Source of the DNA: Corallococcus praedator
Lineage (GTDB): Bacteria > Myxococcota > Myxococcia > Myxococcales > Myxococcaceae
Reading direction: 5' to 3'
DNA length: 52,428 nt
Assembly: GCF_003612125.1 (NCBI RefSeq)
Contig: NZ_RAWI01000020.1
Location: forward strand, 1 to 52,428
Every line of letters begins with the position of its first letter. Positions within the stretch are counted from its first letter, which is position 1. The notes below the pieces were generated by a model. The model worked only from the letters and a program-made list of their open reading frames with translations. It had not been told where the DNA came from and did no database searches. The translations under genes were made by a program, and so were the position numbers. Positions 18,602-27,804 of the stretch are shown in pieces.

Positions 18602-19269
18602 GCCCGGCCCTCTCGCCCCGCTGGAAGCGCCTGGAACCGGACGAACGCCGGGAGCAGATCCTCGAGTGCGCCGCGCGGCTCTTCGGTGAGCGCCCGTACG
18701 CGGAGGTCTCCACCACCGACATCGCCAAGGAGGCGGGTGTCGCCCGGGGACTGCTCAACCACTACTTCGGGCAGAAGCGGGACCTCTATCTGAAGGTCGT
18801 GAAGAGGATGCTGCTCATGCCCGGCCTGGAAGCGAGCGTGACCATGACCGGAACCCTGCGGGAGCGGGTGGAGAAGAGCGTCGAGTGGTACCTCGATACG
18901 GTGGCCACCCACGGCAAGACGTACGTGGCCGTCACCGGCATGGGAGGCATTGGGGCGGACCCGGAGGTCGAGCGCATCATCTCCGAGGCGGACGACGTGG
19001 CCGCGGCGAGGACGCTGGAGTTCCTGGGCCTCAAGATCGAGGTCGGCAGCGACGCGCGGCACCGCGCGATGATGCGCTCCTACGGCGGTCTGGTGAAGGC
19101 CACCATCCGCGAGTGGATTCGCGGCGGAACCCTCTCCCGGGAGGACGCGCACCTGCTCCTGAGTGAAGCGCTCATCGTCATCGTGCGCGACGTCTTCCCG
19201 CAGCTGGCCCAGCAGGCGGCGCCCGCGCGCGGCGAGGCCCGGGCGCCGAAGTCGGGGCCCAAGCGGTGA
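18598..19269 (+). CDS. TetR/AcrR-family regulator of the catabolic locus
   Basis: A 223-aa repressor. N-terminal HTH: RREQILECAARLFGERPYAE, then TTDIAKEAGVARGLLNHYFG and QKRDLYLKVVKRM, a canonical TetR pattern; the C-terminal ligand domain is helical. ATG 18598 overlaps the hydratase stop (ATGA), which fixes the start. Because it is embedded in the rightward operon it should autoregulate, and the palindrome at 17720 between the two divergent operons is a likely operator. Relatives in beta-oxidation clusters respond to acyl-CoAs. Confidence 0.9.
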   Translation: MSPALSPRWKRLEPDERREQILECAARLFGERPYAEVSTTDIAKEAGVARGLLNHYFGQKRDLYLKVVKRMLLMPGLEASVTMTGTLRERVEKSVEWYLDTVATHGKTYVAVTGMGGIGADPEVERIISEADDVAAARTLEFLGLKIEVGSDARHRAMMRSYGGLVKATIREWIRGGTLSREDAHLLLSEALIVIVRDVFPQLAQQAAPARGEARAPKSGPKR

Positions 19270-20108
19270 CGGCCCCAACGCAGCCACCGGGGCCGCTCGC
19301 GGGACGCACGCTGTTGATGTCCGGAGGCAGCCGGGGCATCGGGCTGGCCATCGGGGTCGCGGCGGGACGGCTGGGGGCGAACGTCGCGCTCCTGGCGAAG
19401 ACAGACACCCCGGACCCCAGGCTGCCCGGGACGGTGCACACAGCCGCCGCGGAGATCACCGCCGCGGGAGGGCAGGCGCTCGCCGTGGTGGGGGACGTGC
19501 GCGACGAGGCGGACGTGCAGCGGGCGGTGGATGAGACCGTGGCGCGCTTTGGCGGCATCGACTTCTGTCTCAACAACGCCAGCGCCCTGGCGCCGCTGAA
19601 GACAGAGGAGCTGTCCGTCAAGCGCTTCGACCTGATGCAGCAGATCCAGCTTCGGGGCACGTTCCTCCTGACGCGCACGGCCCTCCCGCACCTGCGGCGC
19701 TCCCCCCACGCGCACATCCTTTCGCTCTCCCCGCCCATCAACCTGGCGCCGCACTGGATGGGCCTGCACCCGGCGTACACGCTCGCCAAGTATGGGATGA
19801 CGCTGCTCACGCTCGGCTGGGCGGCGGAGCTGGCCGAGGCTGGCATTGGCGCGAACGCGCTCTGGCCCCGGACGCTCATCGCCACCGCCGCCGTGAAGAA
19901 CCTGCTCGGGGGCGACACCTCCATGCAGCGGGCCCGCGCGCCGGAGATCATGGCGGACGCGGCCGTGGCGCTCCTCCAGCGCCCGCCGCGCGCATGCACC
20001 GGCCAGACCTTCATCGATGAGGACGTGCTGCGCGCTGAAGGTGTCACCGACTTCAGTCGTTACGGGGGCGGCCCCGACGTCGCGCTCGACCTCTACGTCG
20101 ATCCCTGA
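19266..20108 (+). CDS. Short-chain dehydrogenase/reductase
   Basis: A 280-aa SDR with the cofactor motif LMSGGSRGIGLAIGVAAGRL, LNNASALAPLKTEEL and a YTLAK catalytic Tyr-Lys pair; the general pattern (KTDTPDPRLPGTVHTAAAEI, WPRTLIATAAVKNLLGG) is that of the HSDL2-like/citronellol-catabolism SDR group. The GTG start at 19266 overlaps the TetR stop (GTGA). It would oxidise or reduce a hydroxyl/keto group on an acyl or isoprenoid intermediate. The HSDL2-like group recurs in branched or isoprenoid acid catabolism, which fits the rubber-degradation reading, but specificity is not visible. Confidence 0.87.
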   Translation: MTAPTQPPGPLAGRTLLMSGGSRGIGLAIGVAAGRLGANVALLAKTDTPDPRLPGTVHTAAAEITAAGGQALAVVGDVRDEADVQRAVDETVARFGGIDFCLNNASALAPLKTEELSVKRFDLMQQIQLRGTFLLTRTALPHLRRSPHAHILSLSPPINLAPHWMGLHPAYTLAKYGMTLLTLGWAAELAEAGIGANALWPRTLIATAAVKNLLGGDTSMQRARAPEIMADAAVALLQRPPRACTGQTFIDEDVLRAEGVTDFSRYGGGPDVALDLYVDP

Positions 20109-20162
20109 AGAAGAGGAACGAAGCAGCCCATTTTGTGTCTTTGAAACCGGAGGCGGTTGCCC

Positions 20163-22001
20163 ATGGATCCGTCGCGCGCAGACATGGAAGCGCAGTGCCA
20201 ATCCCTGGCGGACAAGCTCACGCTGCCGCTCCTCCTCAAACGCAACGCCGAGGAATACGCGAGCGCCCCCGCCCTCACCTCCGGGGACACGACCCTCACC
20301 TGGGCGCGGTTGCGTGAACGGACCGCCGCGCTCACCCGGGGCCTGGACGCGCTGGGACTGAAGCGGGGCGAGCGGATGATGATCATGATGTCCGCCCGGC
20401 CGGAGCATTGGATTGTCGACTTCGCCGCCGTCCACCTCTCCGCCATTCCCTGTACCGCGTATCAGACCCTGAGCACCGAACAGGTGGGCTACGTCGCGCG
20501 GCACAGCGGGGCCACGGTGGTGGTGCTGGAGGGCAAGGACGAGGTCGCCCGGTGGTGGCCCGTGCTCGAAACGCTCGGGGCCCTCAAGCGCATCATCGTC
20601 GTCGACCCGGCGGCCATCCCGGCGGGAGATGCGCGGTTCATCTCCTTCGAACAGGTGGAGGCCCAGGGGAGCGAAGCGCACCAGGCGGCGCCCCGCGTCT
20701 TCGAGGAGCGCTGGAGCGCCATCCGGCCCGAGGATCCGATCGCCATGATGTACACCTCGGGCACCACCGGCGACCCCAAGGGCGTGGTGCTGAGCCACCG
20801 CAATGCCTTCTATGAGGCCATCGCCGTGGACGCCGCCATCCCCGTCCAGATGCGTGTGCCGTCCATCGCCTACCTCCCGCTGGCGCATGTGGCGGAGCGC
20901 GAGCTGGGCCTCTACCGGGCCCTCTACAAGGCGCTGCACGTGCACATCTGTACGGACCCCACGGGCGTGGTGCCGCTCTTGGCCAAGGCGCGCGCCCCGG
21001 CGTTCTTCGGCGTGCCGCGCCTCTGGGAGAAGCTCGCCGGGGGCCTGAAGGTGAAGCTGGGCGCGCTTGAACCCGCCCGGCGCGACCCCATCCTCGCCGC
21101 CCATGCCCTGGCGCTGGAGGCGTTCCAACTCCAGGGCGCCGGACGCGCCGTGCCCCCGGAGCTCCAGCGGCAGGTGGCGGAGGCCGACGCGCGGGTGCTC
21201 GAACCCCTGCGCAAGACGCTGGGCCTGGACGCGCTCCAATGGGCCAGCAGCGGCTCGGCGCCCATCCCCGTGGAGATCCTCGAGTACCTGGGCGGCTTCG
21301 GCATCCGGGTGCTGGAGGTCTGGGGCATGAGCGAGACCACGGGCTGCGCGACCATCAACACCCCCACCGACTTCCGGATTGGCGCCGTGGGCCGGCCCCT
21401 CCCCGGGCTGGAACTGCGACTGGCCGGGGATGGGGAGATCTTCGTCCGGGGCCCCATCGTGTTCTCCGGCTACCTCGCGGAGGACGGCCGGGTCGTCAGC
21501 GCGCTGGACGCGGACGGCTGGCTCGCCACCGGAGACATCGGCACGCTCGACGCGGACGGGTTCCTCACCATCACCGACCGCAAGAAGGAGCTGCTCATCA
21601 CGTCGAGCGGGAAGAACATCGCCCCCTCCAAGATTGAAGGCATGCTGCGCGCGCACCCGCTCGTGGGTCAGGCGATCGCCATTGGCGATACCCGGCCCTA
21701 CGTGACGGCGCTCGTCGCCCTGGACCCGGAGGCCGCGCCCCTCTGGGCGAAGTCCCAGGGCCTCACGTCGGTGTCGCTCGCCGACCTCGCGCGCGAGCCG
21801 GCGGTCCGGACCGAACTGGAAGCGCTCGTCGGCGCGGCCAACGCCCGGCTGTCCCGCGCGGAGCAGATCAAGAGCTTCGACGTGGTCCCCGACACGTGGT
21901 CGCCCGTGACGGGCGAGCTCACCGTCACCCTCAAGCTCAAGCGTCGCGTGCTCCTCGCGCAGTACGCCGAGCGCATCGCCGCGCTCTACGCGAACGCCTG
22001 A
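20163..22001 (+). CDS. Long-chain acyl-CoA synthetase (AMP-forming)
   Basis: A 612-aa adenylate-forming ligase that activates a carboxylic acid to its CoA thioester. The P-loop MMYTSGTTGDPKGVVLSHRN starts near residue 194; VWGMSETTG, WLATGDIG and FLTITDRKKELLITSSGKNI are the other core motifs. An in-frame TTG lies at 20157, but GGAGG at 20149-20153 is optimally spaced for ATG 20163. It would feed the dehydrogenases and FadB-like enzymes downstream with CoA esters. In the lva comparison it takes the LvaE role; in the rubber hypothesis it would activate the acid made by the aldehyde dehydrogenase at the operon end. Confidence 0.9.
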   Translation: MDPSRADMEAQCQSLADKLTLPLLLKRNAEEYASAPALTSGDTTLTWARLRERTAALTRGLDALGLKRGERMMIMMSARPEHWIVDFAAVHLSAIPCTAYQTLSTEQVGYVARHSGATVVVLEGKDEVARWWPVLETLGALKRIIVVDPAAIPAGDARFISFEQVEAQGSEAHQAAPRVFEERWSAIRPEDPIAMMYTSGTTGDPKGVVLSHRNAFYEAIAVDAAIPVQMRVPSIAYLPLAHVAERELGLYRALYKALHVHICTDPTGVVPLLAKARAPAFFGVPRLWEKLAGGLKVKLGALEPARRDPILAAHALALEAFQLQGAGRAVPPELQRQVAEADARVLEPLRKTLGLDALQWASSGSAPIPVEILEYLGGFGIRVLEVWGMSETTGCATINTPTDFRIGAVGRPLPGLELRLAGDGEIFVRGPIVFSGYLAEDGRVVSALDADGWLATGDIGTLDADGFLTITDRKKELLITSSGKNIAPSKIEGMLRAHPLVGQAIAIGDTRPYVTALVALDPEAAPLWAKSQGLTSVSLADLAREPAVRTELEALVGAANARLSRAEQIKSFDVVPDTWSPVTGELTVTLKLKRRVLLAQYAERIAALYANA

Positions 22002-22027
22002 CACCCCACCTCCCCCGAAGGGCCCCC

Positions 22028-23167
22028 ATGCATGTGAGAACACCGGAGCAAGCTGCCTTCGCTGACGCCATCGATGCGTTCTGTCGCGCCAGGACCGGGA
22101 CGCGCGCGCAGCGGGACGCCCTCACCCAGAACGGCACGGAGGCCCACAGCCCCAGCCTCTATGCCCAGATGGCGGAGCTCGGCTGGCTCGGCGTGGGGCT
22201 TTCCCCGGAGCACGGCGGCTCCGGCGGCGGCATGTCCGACATCTGCCTGTTCGCCGAGCGGACCGCCTACGGGCTCGCCCCCGTGGGGGGCTACATCACC
22301 ACCGCGGTCGCCGCGGGCCCCTACGCGAAGTTCGGCACCGAGGCCCAGCGCGAGACGATCCTCGGAGGCATCGCCCGGGGCCGCGTGGAGGCCATCTCCA
22401 TCTCCGAACCCGGGGCCGGTTCGGACGCCGCCGCCATCACCTGCCGCGCGACCCGCGTCCACGGCGGCTTCATCGTCAACGGACAGAAGACCTGGTGCTC
22501 CAACGCGCACTTCGCGGACCACTTGCTGCTGGTGGCGCGCACGAACGCGCAGAGCTCGCGGCACGAAGGGCTCACCATGTTCTGCGTCCCCGCGGGCACG
22601 CCGGGGATGGAGATTCGCGGCATCCCCACGATGGGCGGCAAGGAGGTTAACGACGTCTTCTTCACCGACTGCTTCGTGCCGGAGAACGCCGTCGTCGGCA
22701 TCGTGGACCGGGCGTGGCCGCAGTTGATGTCGGGCCTCAACAGCGAGCGGCTCATCCTCGCCGCGTCCATGCTCGGCCGGGGCCGGCGCGCGTTCGACGA
22801 CGCGCTCACCTACGTGAAGGAGCGCCAGCAGTTCGGCAGGCCCGTCGGTTCGTTCCAGGCGCTCAAGCACCGGATCGCGGACCTCGCCACCGAACTGGAT
22901 TGCTGTGAGCTGCTCGTCTACCGCGTGGCCGCCATGGCGGACGCGGCGCCGGAGCGGACCCTCCCCCGCGAGGCCTCCATGGCGAAGCTCAAGACGACGG
23001 AGACGGCCAAGCGCGTGGCGCTGGAGGGCATGCAGATGATGGGCGGCTACGGCTACGCGACCGAATACGACATGGAGTCGCACCTGCGCGCCACGGTCAT
23101 CTCCACCGTCTACGGCGGCACGAGCGAGATCCAGCGCGACATCATCGGCAAGACGTTCGGACTCTAG
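22028..23167 (+). CDS. Acyl-CoA dehydrogenase
   Basis: A 379-aa FAD enzyme for alpha,beta-desaturation of acyl-CoA. Motifs: AISISEPGAGSDAAAITCRA, TWCSNAHFADHLLLVARTN, RQQFGRPVGSFQALKHRIAD, GGYGYATEYDMESHLRA and the C-terminal YGGTSEIQRDIIGK, the standard acyl-CoA dehydrogenase end. ATG 22028 is chosen; the longer frame from 21896 overlaps the ligase. It is separated by 26 bp from the ligase and 28 bp from the next dehydrogenase. Confidence 0.9.
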   Translation: MHVRTPEQAAFADAIDAFCRARTGTRAQRDALTQNGTEAHSPSLYAQMAELGWLGVGLSPEHGGSGGGMSDICLFAERTAYGLAPVGGYITTAVAAGPYAKFGTEAQRETILGGIARGRVEAISISEPGAGSDAAAITCRATRVHGGFIVNGQKTWCSNAHFADHLLLVARTNAQSSRHEGLTMFCVPAGTPGMEIRGIPTMGGKEVNDVFFTDCFVPENAVVGIVDRAWPQLMSGLNSERLILAASMLGRGRRAFDDALTYVKERQQFGRPVGSFQALKHRIADLATELDCCELLVYRVAAMADAAPERTLPREASMAKLKTTETAKRVALEGMQMMGGYGYATEYDMESHLRATVISTVYGGTSEIQRDIIGKTFGL

Positions 23168-23195
23168 GGCGGAACATGAGCGCAAGGAGACAGAC

Positions 23196-24344
23196 ATGAC
23201 GACGCGTCCCCGGTGGAGCTCGGACGAACTCGAACAGGTGCGCGGGCTGGCGGCCACCTACTTCACGAAGGAGGTCATCCCCAACGTGCCCAAGCACGTG
23301 GCCCAGGGGTATCCGGACAAGGCGCTCTACCGCAGGGCCGGGGAGCTGGGCCTGTTGTGCATGTCCATCCCGGAGGCCTACGGCGGCGGCGGCGGCACGT
23401 TCGCGCACGAGGCCGTCCTCATCGAGGAGCAGGTGCGCGCCGGGGACCCGTCCATGGGCTTCGCGGTGCACTGCACCATCGTCGCGCACTACCTGCTCGC
23501 CTACGCGTCGGAGGCCCAGAAGCAGAAGTGGCTGCCCCGGCTGGCGAGCGGTGAGTGGGTGGGCGCCATCGCCATGACCGAGCCGGGGACGGGCTCCGAC
23601 CTCCAGGCCATCACCACCCGCGCGGTGCGTGAGGGCGACTTCTACCGGGTGAGCGGCTCGAAGACGTTCATCTCCAACGGCCACGTGTGCGACTTCATCA
23701 TCATCGTCGTCAGGACCGGCGACGAGAAGGGCCATGCGGGCATCTCCCTGCTGTGCGCGGAGGTCTCCGACACGACGCCCGGCTTTGAACGCGGCCGCAT
23801 CCTCGACAAGCTGGGGGGCAAGGGACAGGACACCACCGAGCTGTTCTTCGACGACCTGAAGGTCCCCGCCGTCAACCTGCTGGGCGGCGAGGAGGGCAAG
23901 GGCTTCGGGCAGTTGATGAGCCAGCTTCCCCAGGAGCGGCTGAGCACGGCCCTCATCGCGATGGCCAGCCTGGAGCGTGCGGTGGAGGTGACGGTCGAGT
24001 ACACCAAGCAGCGTCACGCCTTCGGCAAGCCGCTCTTCGCCCTGCAGAACACGCGCTTCGAGCTGGCGGAGTGCGCGACCCTGCGGCGCGTCTGTCGCAC
24101 CTTCATCGACGACTGCATCACCTCCCACCTGGAGGGCAGGCTCGACGTGACGACGGCCGCCATGGCGAAATACTGGGTGACGGACCAGGCCTGCATCGTC
24201 GCGGACCGTTGTCTTCAGCTGTTTGGAGGGTACGGTTACATGAAGGAGTACCCCATCGCCCACCTGTTCGCGGACACCCGCGTGTTGCGGATCCTCGCGG
24301 GCGCGAACGAGGTCATGAAAGAACTCGTCGCACGTTCCCTGTAG
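23196..24344 (+). CDS. Acyl-CoA dehydrogenase (second copy, divergent)
   Basis: A 382-aa acyl-CoA dehydrogenase not closely similar to the preceding one. Motifs: [80 protein letters not shown]. The C-terminus reads [16 protein letters not shown] where most relatives have EGTNEIMR, so the active-site end differs in detail. It follows AAGGAG. Two dehydrogenases in one operon suggest different chain lengths or branching, as would be needed for methyl-branched acyl-CoAs. Confidence 0.9.
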   Translation: MTTRPRWSSDELEQVRGLAATYFTKEVIPNVPKHVAQGYPDKALYRRAGELGLLCMSIPEAYGGGGGTFAHEAVLIEEQVRAGDPSMGFAVHCTIVAHYLLAYASEAQKQKWLPRLASGEWVGAIAMTEPGTGSDLQAITTRAVREGDFYRVSGSKTFISNGHVCDFIIIVVRTGDEKGHAGISLLCAEVSDTTPGFERGRILDKLGGKGQDTTELFFDDLKVPAVNLLGGEEGKGFGQLMSQLPQERLSTALIAMASLERAVEVTVEYTKQRHAFGKPLFALQNTRFELAECATLRRVCRTFIDDCITSHLEGRLDVTTAAMAKYWVTDQACIVADRCLQLFGGYGYMKEYPIAHLFADTRVLRILAGANEVMKELVARSL

Positions 24345-24376
24345 CCCCATCCCCCGTCTCCCAAGGAGGCTCCCAA

Positions 24377-25588
24377 GTGAGCCAGGAAGCTTTCATCTTC
24401 GACGCCGTCCGTACCCCTCGCGGCAAGGGCAAGAAGGGCGCGCTGCACGGCACCAAGCCGGTGTCGCTGCTCATCGGGCTGGTGGACGCCCTCAAGCAGC
24501 GCAACCCCACCCTGGACCCCCAGCGCATCGACGACGTGGTGCTGGGCGTCGTCTCCCCCGTGGGAGACCAGGGCGCGGACATCGCGCGGACCCTGGTACT
24601 GGCGGCGGGCCTGCCGGAGACCACCGGCGGCGTGCAGCTCAACCGCTTCTGTGCCTCCGGCCTCACCGCGGTGAACCTGGCCGCGCAGCAGGTGCGCTCC
24701 GGCTGGGAGCACCTGGTCATCGCGGGCGGCGTGGAGAGCATGTCGCGCGTGCCCATGGGCTCCGACGGCGGCGCCTGGGCCCTGGACCCCGCCACCAACT
24801 ACGACACCTACTTCGTGCCGCAGGGCATCTCCGCGGACCTCATCGCGACGATGGAGGGCTTCACCCGCGAGCACGTGGACGCCTACGCCGCGCGCTCCCA
24901 GGTGCTGGCGGCCCAGGCCTGGGCGGGCGGCTACTTCAAGAAGTCCGTCGTCCCGGTGCGGGACCAGAACGGCCTCACCGTGCTGGACCGTGACGAACAC
25001 ATGCGCCCGGACTCCACCGTGGCCTCGCTGGGGCAGCTCAACCCGTCCTTCAGCGTGATGGGCGAGGCCGGCGGCTTCGACGCGGTGGCGCTGCAGAAGT
25101 ACCACTCCGTGGAGCGGATCCACCACGTGCACACGCCGGGCAACTCCTCCGGCATCGTGGATGGCGCGGCGCTGGTGCTGGTGGGCTCGGAGAAGGTCGG
25201 CAAGGCGCTGGGCCTCACGCCCCGCGCGCGCATCGCCGCCGTGGCCACGTCCGGTTCGGACCCCACCATCATGCTCACCGGCCCCATCCCGGCCACGAAG
25301 AAGCTGTTGGACATCGCCGGGCTCACGGTGAAGGACATCGACCTCTTCGAGCTGAACGAGGCCTTCGCCTCCGTGGTCCTCAAGTACCAGAAGGACCTGG
25401 GCATCCCGGACGAGAAGCTCAACGTCAACGGCGGCTCCATCGCCATGGGCCACCCGCTGGGTGCCACCGGCGCGATGATCCTCGGAATCGTGGTGGATGA
25501 GCTGGAGCGGCGCAAGGCGCGCCGCGCGGTCGTCACCCTGTGCGTCGGCGGCGGCATGGGTGTGGCCACCCTCGTCGAGCGCGTCTGA
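24377..25588 (+). CDS. Acetyl-CoA acyltransferase (thiolase, FadA-like)
   Basis: A 403-aa thiolase catalysing the final cleavage of 3-ketoacyl-CoA. Catalytic Cys92 is in [29 protein letters not shown] holds the His and [15 protein letters not shown] the second Cys. GTG 24377 is preceded by AAGGAGG at 24363-24369, and begins [17 protein letters not shown], the standard N-terminus; the open frame back to 24071 lies inside the dehydrogenase gene. It is followed 38 bp later by its usual partner, the FadB/FadJ-like multifunctional protein. Confidence 0.92.
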   Translation: MSQEAFIFDAVRTPRGKGKKGALHGTKPVSLLIGLVDALKQRNPTLDPQRIDDVVLGVVSPVGDQGADIARTLVLAAGLPETTGGVQLNRFCASGLTAVNLAAQQVRSGWEHLVIAGGVESMSRVPMGSDGGAWALDPATNYDTYFVPQGISADLIATMEGFTREHVDAYAARSQVLAAQAWAGGYFKKSVVPVRDQNGLTVLDRDEHMRPDSTVASLGQLNPSFSVMGEAGGFDAVALQKYHSVERIHHVHTPGNSSGIVDGAALVLVGSEKVGKALGLTPRARIAAVATSGSDPTIMLTGPIPATKKLLDIAGLTVKDIDLFELNEAFASVVLKYQKDLGIPDEKLNVNGGSIAMGHPLGATGAMILGIVVDELERRKARRAVVTLCVGGGMGVATLVERV

Positions 25589-25626
25589 ACCTCCCCCCTT
25601 CCTTTCGACAACATTCGAGCAAACCC

Positions 25627-27804
25627 ATGAGCGAACAGAACACCCTGCGCTGGGACAAGGACGCCGACGGCATCGTCGTCTTGACGTTGGATGACCCGAG
25701 CCAGTCCGCCAACACCATGAACGCCGCGTATGTGAAGTCCATGCGCGCGGCGGTGGACCGGCTGGTCCAGGAGAAGGACAGCATCACCGGCGTCGTCCTC
25801 ACCTCCGCGAAGAAGACCTTCTTCGCGGGCGGGGACCTGAACGACCTGCGCCGCGTGAAGAAGGACGAGGCGAAGCAGGTCTTTGAACTCTGCGAGGAGA
25901 TCAAGGCGCAGCTGCGCACGCTGGAGACCTTCGGCAGGCCCGTGGTCGCGGCCCTCAACGGCGCGGCGTTGGGAGGCGGGCTGGAGATCGCCCTCGCCTG
26001 TCACCGGCGCATCCTCGCGGACGTCAAGGGCGCGCAGGTGGGCCTGCCGGAGGTGACGCTCGGGCTCTTGCCCGGCGGCGGCGGCGTGGTGCGCGTGGTG
26101 CGCATGCTGGGCATCGTGGACGGCCTGATGAAGGTGCTGCTCCAGGGCCAGCGCCTCCGCCCGCAGGAAGCGAAGGAGGTGGGGCTGGTGCACGAGCTGG
26201 TGGACTCCGTGGACGCGCTCCTGCCCGCGGCCAAGGCCTGGGTGAAGGCGAACCCGAAGGCGCAGCAGCCGTGGGACCAGAAGGGCTACAAGATTCCGGG
26301 CGGCACCCCGTCCACCCCGGCCCTCGCGGCGAACCTGCCCGCGTTCCCCGCCAACCTGCGCAAGCAGCTCAAGGGCGCGAACATGCCGGCGCCCCGCGCC
26401 ATCATGGCGGTGGCCGTCGAAAGCACGCAGGTGGACATCGACACCGCGTTCACCATCGAGTCGCGCTACTTCACCGAGCTGGCCGTGGGCCAGGTCGCGA
26501 AGAACATGATGCAGGCGTTCTTCTTCGACATGCAGCACATCAACTCCGGCGGGGGCCGTCCCAAGGGCTTCCCCCAGCACACCGCGAAGAAGGTCGGCGT
26601 GCTCGGCGCCGGCATGATGGGCGCGGGCATCGCGTACGTCTGCGCCAAGGCCGGCATCGACGTGGTGCTCAAGGACGTGAGCCTCGAGTCCGCGGAGAAG
26701 GGCAAGCAGTACTCCGCGAAGCTCGTGGAGAAGGCCGTCCAGAAGGGCTCCTCCACGAAGGAGAAGGGCGAAGCGCTCCTCGCGCGCATCACCCCCGCCA
26801 CGGACCCCGCCGCGCTCGCGGGCTGCGACCTGGTCATCGAGGCCGTCTTCGAGGACGTGAAGCTCAAGCACAAGGTCTTCCAGGAGATTCAAGGCGTGGT
26901 GGCCCCGGACGCGCTGCTGGCGTCCAACACCTCCACCCTGCCCATCACCCTGCTCGCCGAAGGCGTGACGCGGCCGCCCGACTTCGTGGGCATGCACTTC
27001 TTCTCCCCCGTGGACAAGATGCCGCTCTTGGAGCTCATCGCGGGCAAGCAGACGAGCGACGCCGCGCTCGCGAAGGCCATCGACATCGCGGTGCAGATTG
27101 GCAAGACGCCCATCGTCGTCAACGACAGCCGGGGCTTCTTCACCAGCCGCGTGATTGGCACGTTCCTCAACGAGGCCATCGCCATGGTGGGCGAAGGCAT
27201 CTCCCCCGCGTCCATCGAACAGGCGGGCCTCCAGGCCGGCTACCCCGCGGCCCCGCTCCAGCTGGTGGACGAGTTGACGCTCACCCTGCCCCGGAAGATC
27301 CGCCTGGAGACCCAGGCCGCCGTCGTGGCCGAAGGCAAGACGTGGGACGTCCACGGCAGCTACGCGGTGATGGACGCGATGATCGACCAGCACGGGCGCA
27401 GGGGCCGCTCCACCGGTGGCGGCTTCTACGACTACGCGGACGGCAAGCGCACGGGCCTGTGGCCCGGCCTCACCCAGCACTACACGAAGCCCGGCCACAC
27501 CATCCCCTTCGAGGACATGAAGGAGCGGATGCTGTTCGCGGAGGCCATCGACACGGTGCGCTGCTTCGACGAGGGCGTCCTGCGCTCCGCCGCCGACGCG
27601 AACGTGGGCTCCATCCTCGGCATCGGCTTCCCGGCCTGGACGGGCGGCGTGGTGCAGTACATCAACGGCTATGAGGGCCCCACCGGCACGGGGCCGCGCG
27701 GCTTCGTCACCCGCGCGCGTCAGCTCGCGGAGCGCTACGGGAAGCACTTCCTGCCGCCCGCGTCCCTCGTCGAGAAGGCCGAGAAGGGCCAATGCCTTCC
27801 GTAG
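25627..27804 (+). CDS. FadB/FadJ-like multifunctional beta-oxidation protein
   Basis: A 725-aa fusion: N-terminal enoyl-CoA hydratase (about 10-200; FFAGGDLNDLRR, ALNGAALGGGLEIALACHRR, GLPEVTLGLLPGGGGVVR, with both usual catalytic Glu positions), then a 3-hydroxyacyl-CoA dehydrogenase with the Rossmann motif KVGVLGAGMMGAGIAYVCAK near residue 323 and its C-terminal helical domains. It hydrates enoyl-CoA and oxidises 3-hydroxyacyl-CoA, working with the thiolase upstream. ATG 25627 is chosen; the frame from 25540 overlaps the thiolase. Its end overlaps the aldehyde dehydrogenase start by 13 bp. Confidence 0.92.
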   Translation: MSEQNTLRWDKDADGIVVLTLDDPSQSANTMNAAYVKSMRAAVDRLVQEKDSITGVVLTSAKKTFFAGGDLNDLRRVKKDEAKQVFELCEEIKAQLRTLETFGRPVVAALNGAALGGGLEIALACHRRILADVKGAQVGLPEVTLGLLPGGGGVVRVVRMLGIVDGLMKVLLQGQRLRPQEAKEVGLVHELVDSVDALLPAAKAWVKANPKAQQPWDQKGYKIPGGTPSTPALAANLPAFPANLRKQLKGANMPAPRAIMAVAVESTQVDIDTAFTIESRYFTELAVGQVAKNMMQAFFFDMQHINSGGGRPKGFPQHTAKKVGVLGAGMMGAGIAYVCAKAGIDVVLKDVSLESAEKGKQYSAKLVEKAVQKGSSTKEKGEALLARITPATDPAALAGCDLVIEAVFEDVKLKHKVFQEIQGVVAPDALLASNTSTLPITLLAEGVTRPPDFVGMHFFSPVDKMPLLELIAGKQTSDAALAKAIDIAVQIGKTPIVVNDSRGFFTSRVIGTFLNEAIAMVGEGISPASIEQAGLQAGYPAAPLQLVDELTLTLPRKIRLETQAAVVAEGKTWDVHGSYAVMDAMIDQHGRRGRSTGGGFYDYADGKRTGLWPGLTQHYTKPGHTIPFEDMKERMLFAEAIDTVRCFDEGVLRSAADANVGSILGIGFPAWTGGVVQYINGYEGPTGTGPRGFVTRARQLAERYGKHFLPPASLVEKAEKGQCLP

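Noticed and set aside
19080-22043. 987-codon leftward open frame over the SDR and CoA-ligase genes
   Set aside because: Antisense shadow of well-supported genes; no recognisable domain, and composition typical of antisense high-GC frames. The similar frame at 24931-27792 is rejected for the same reason.
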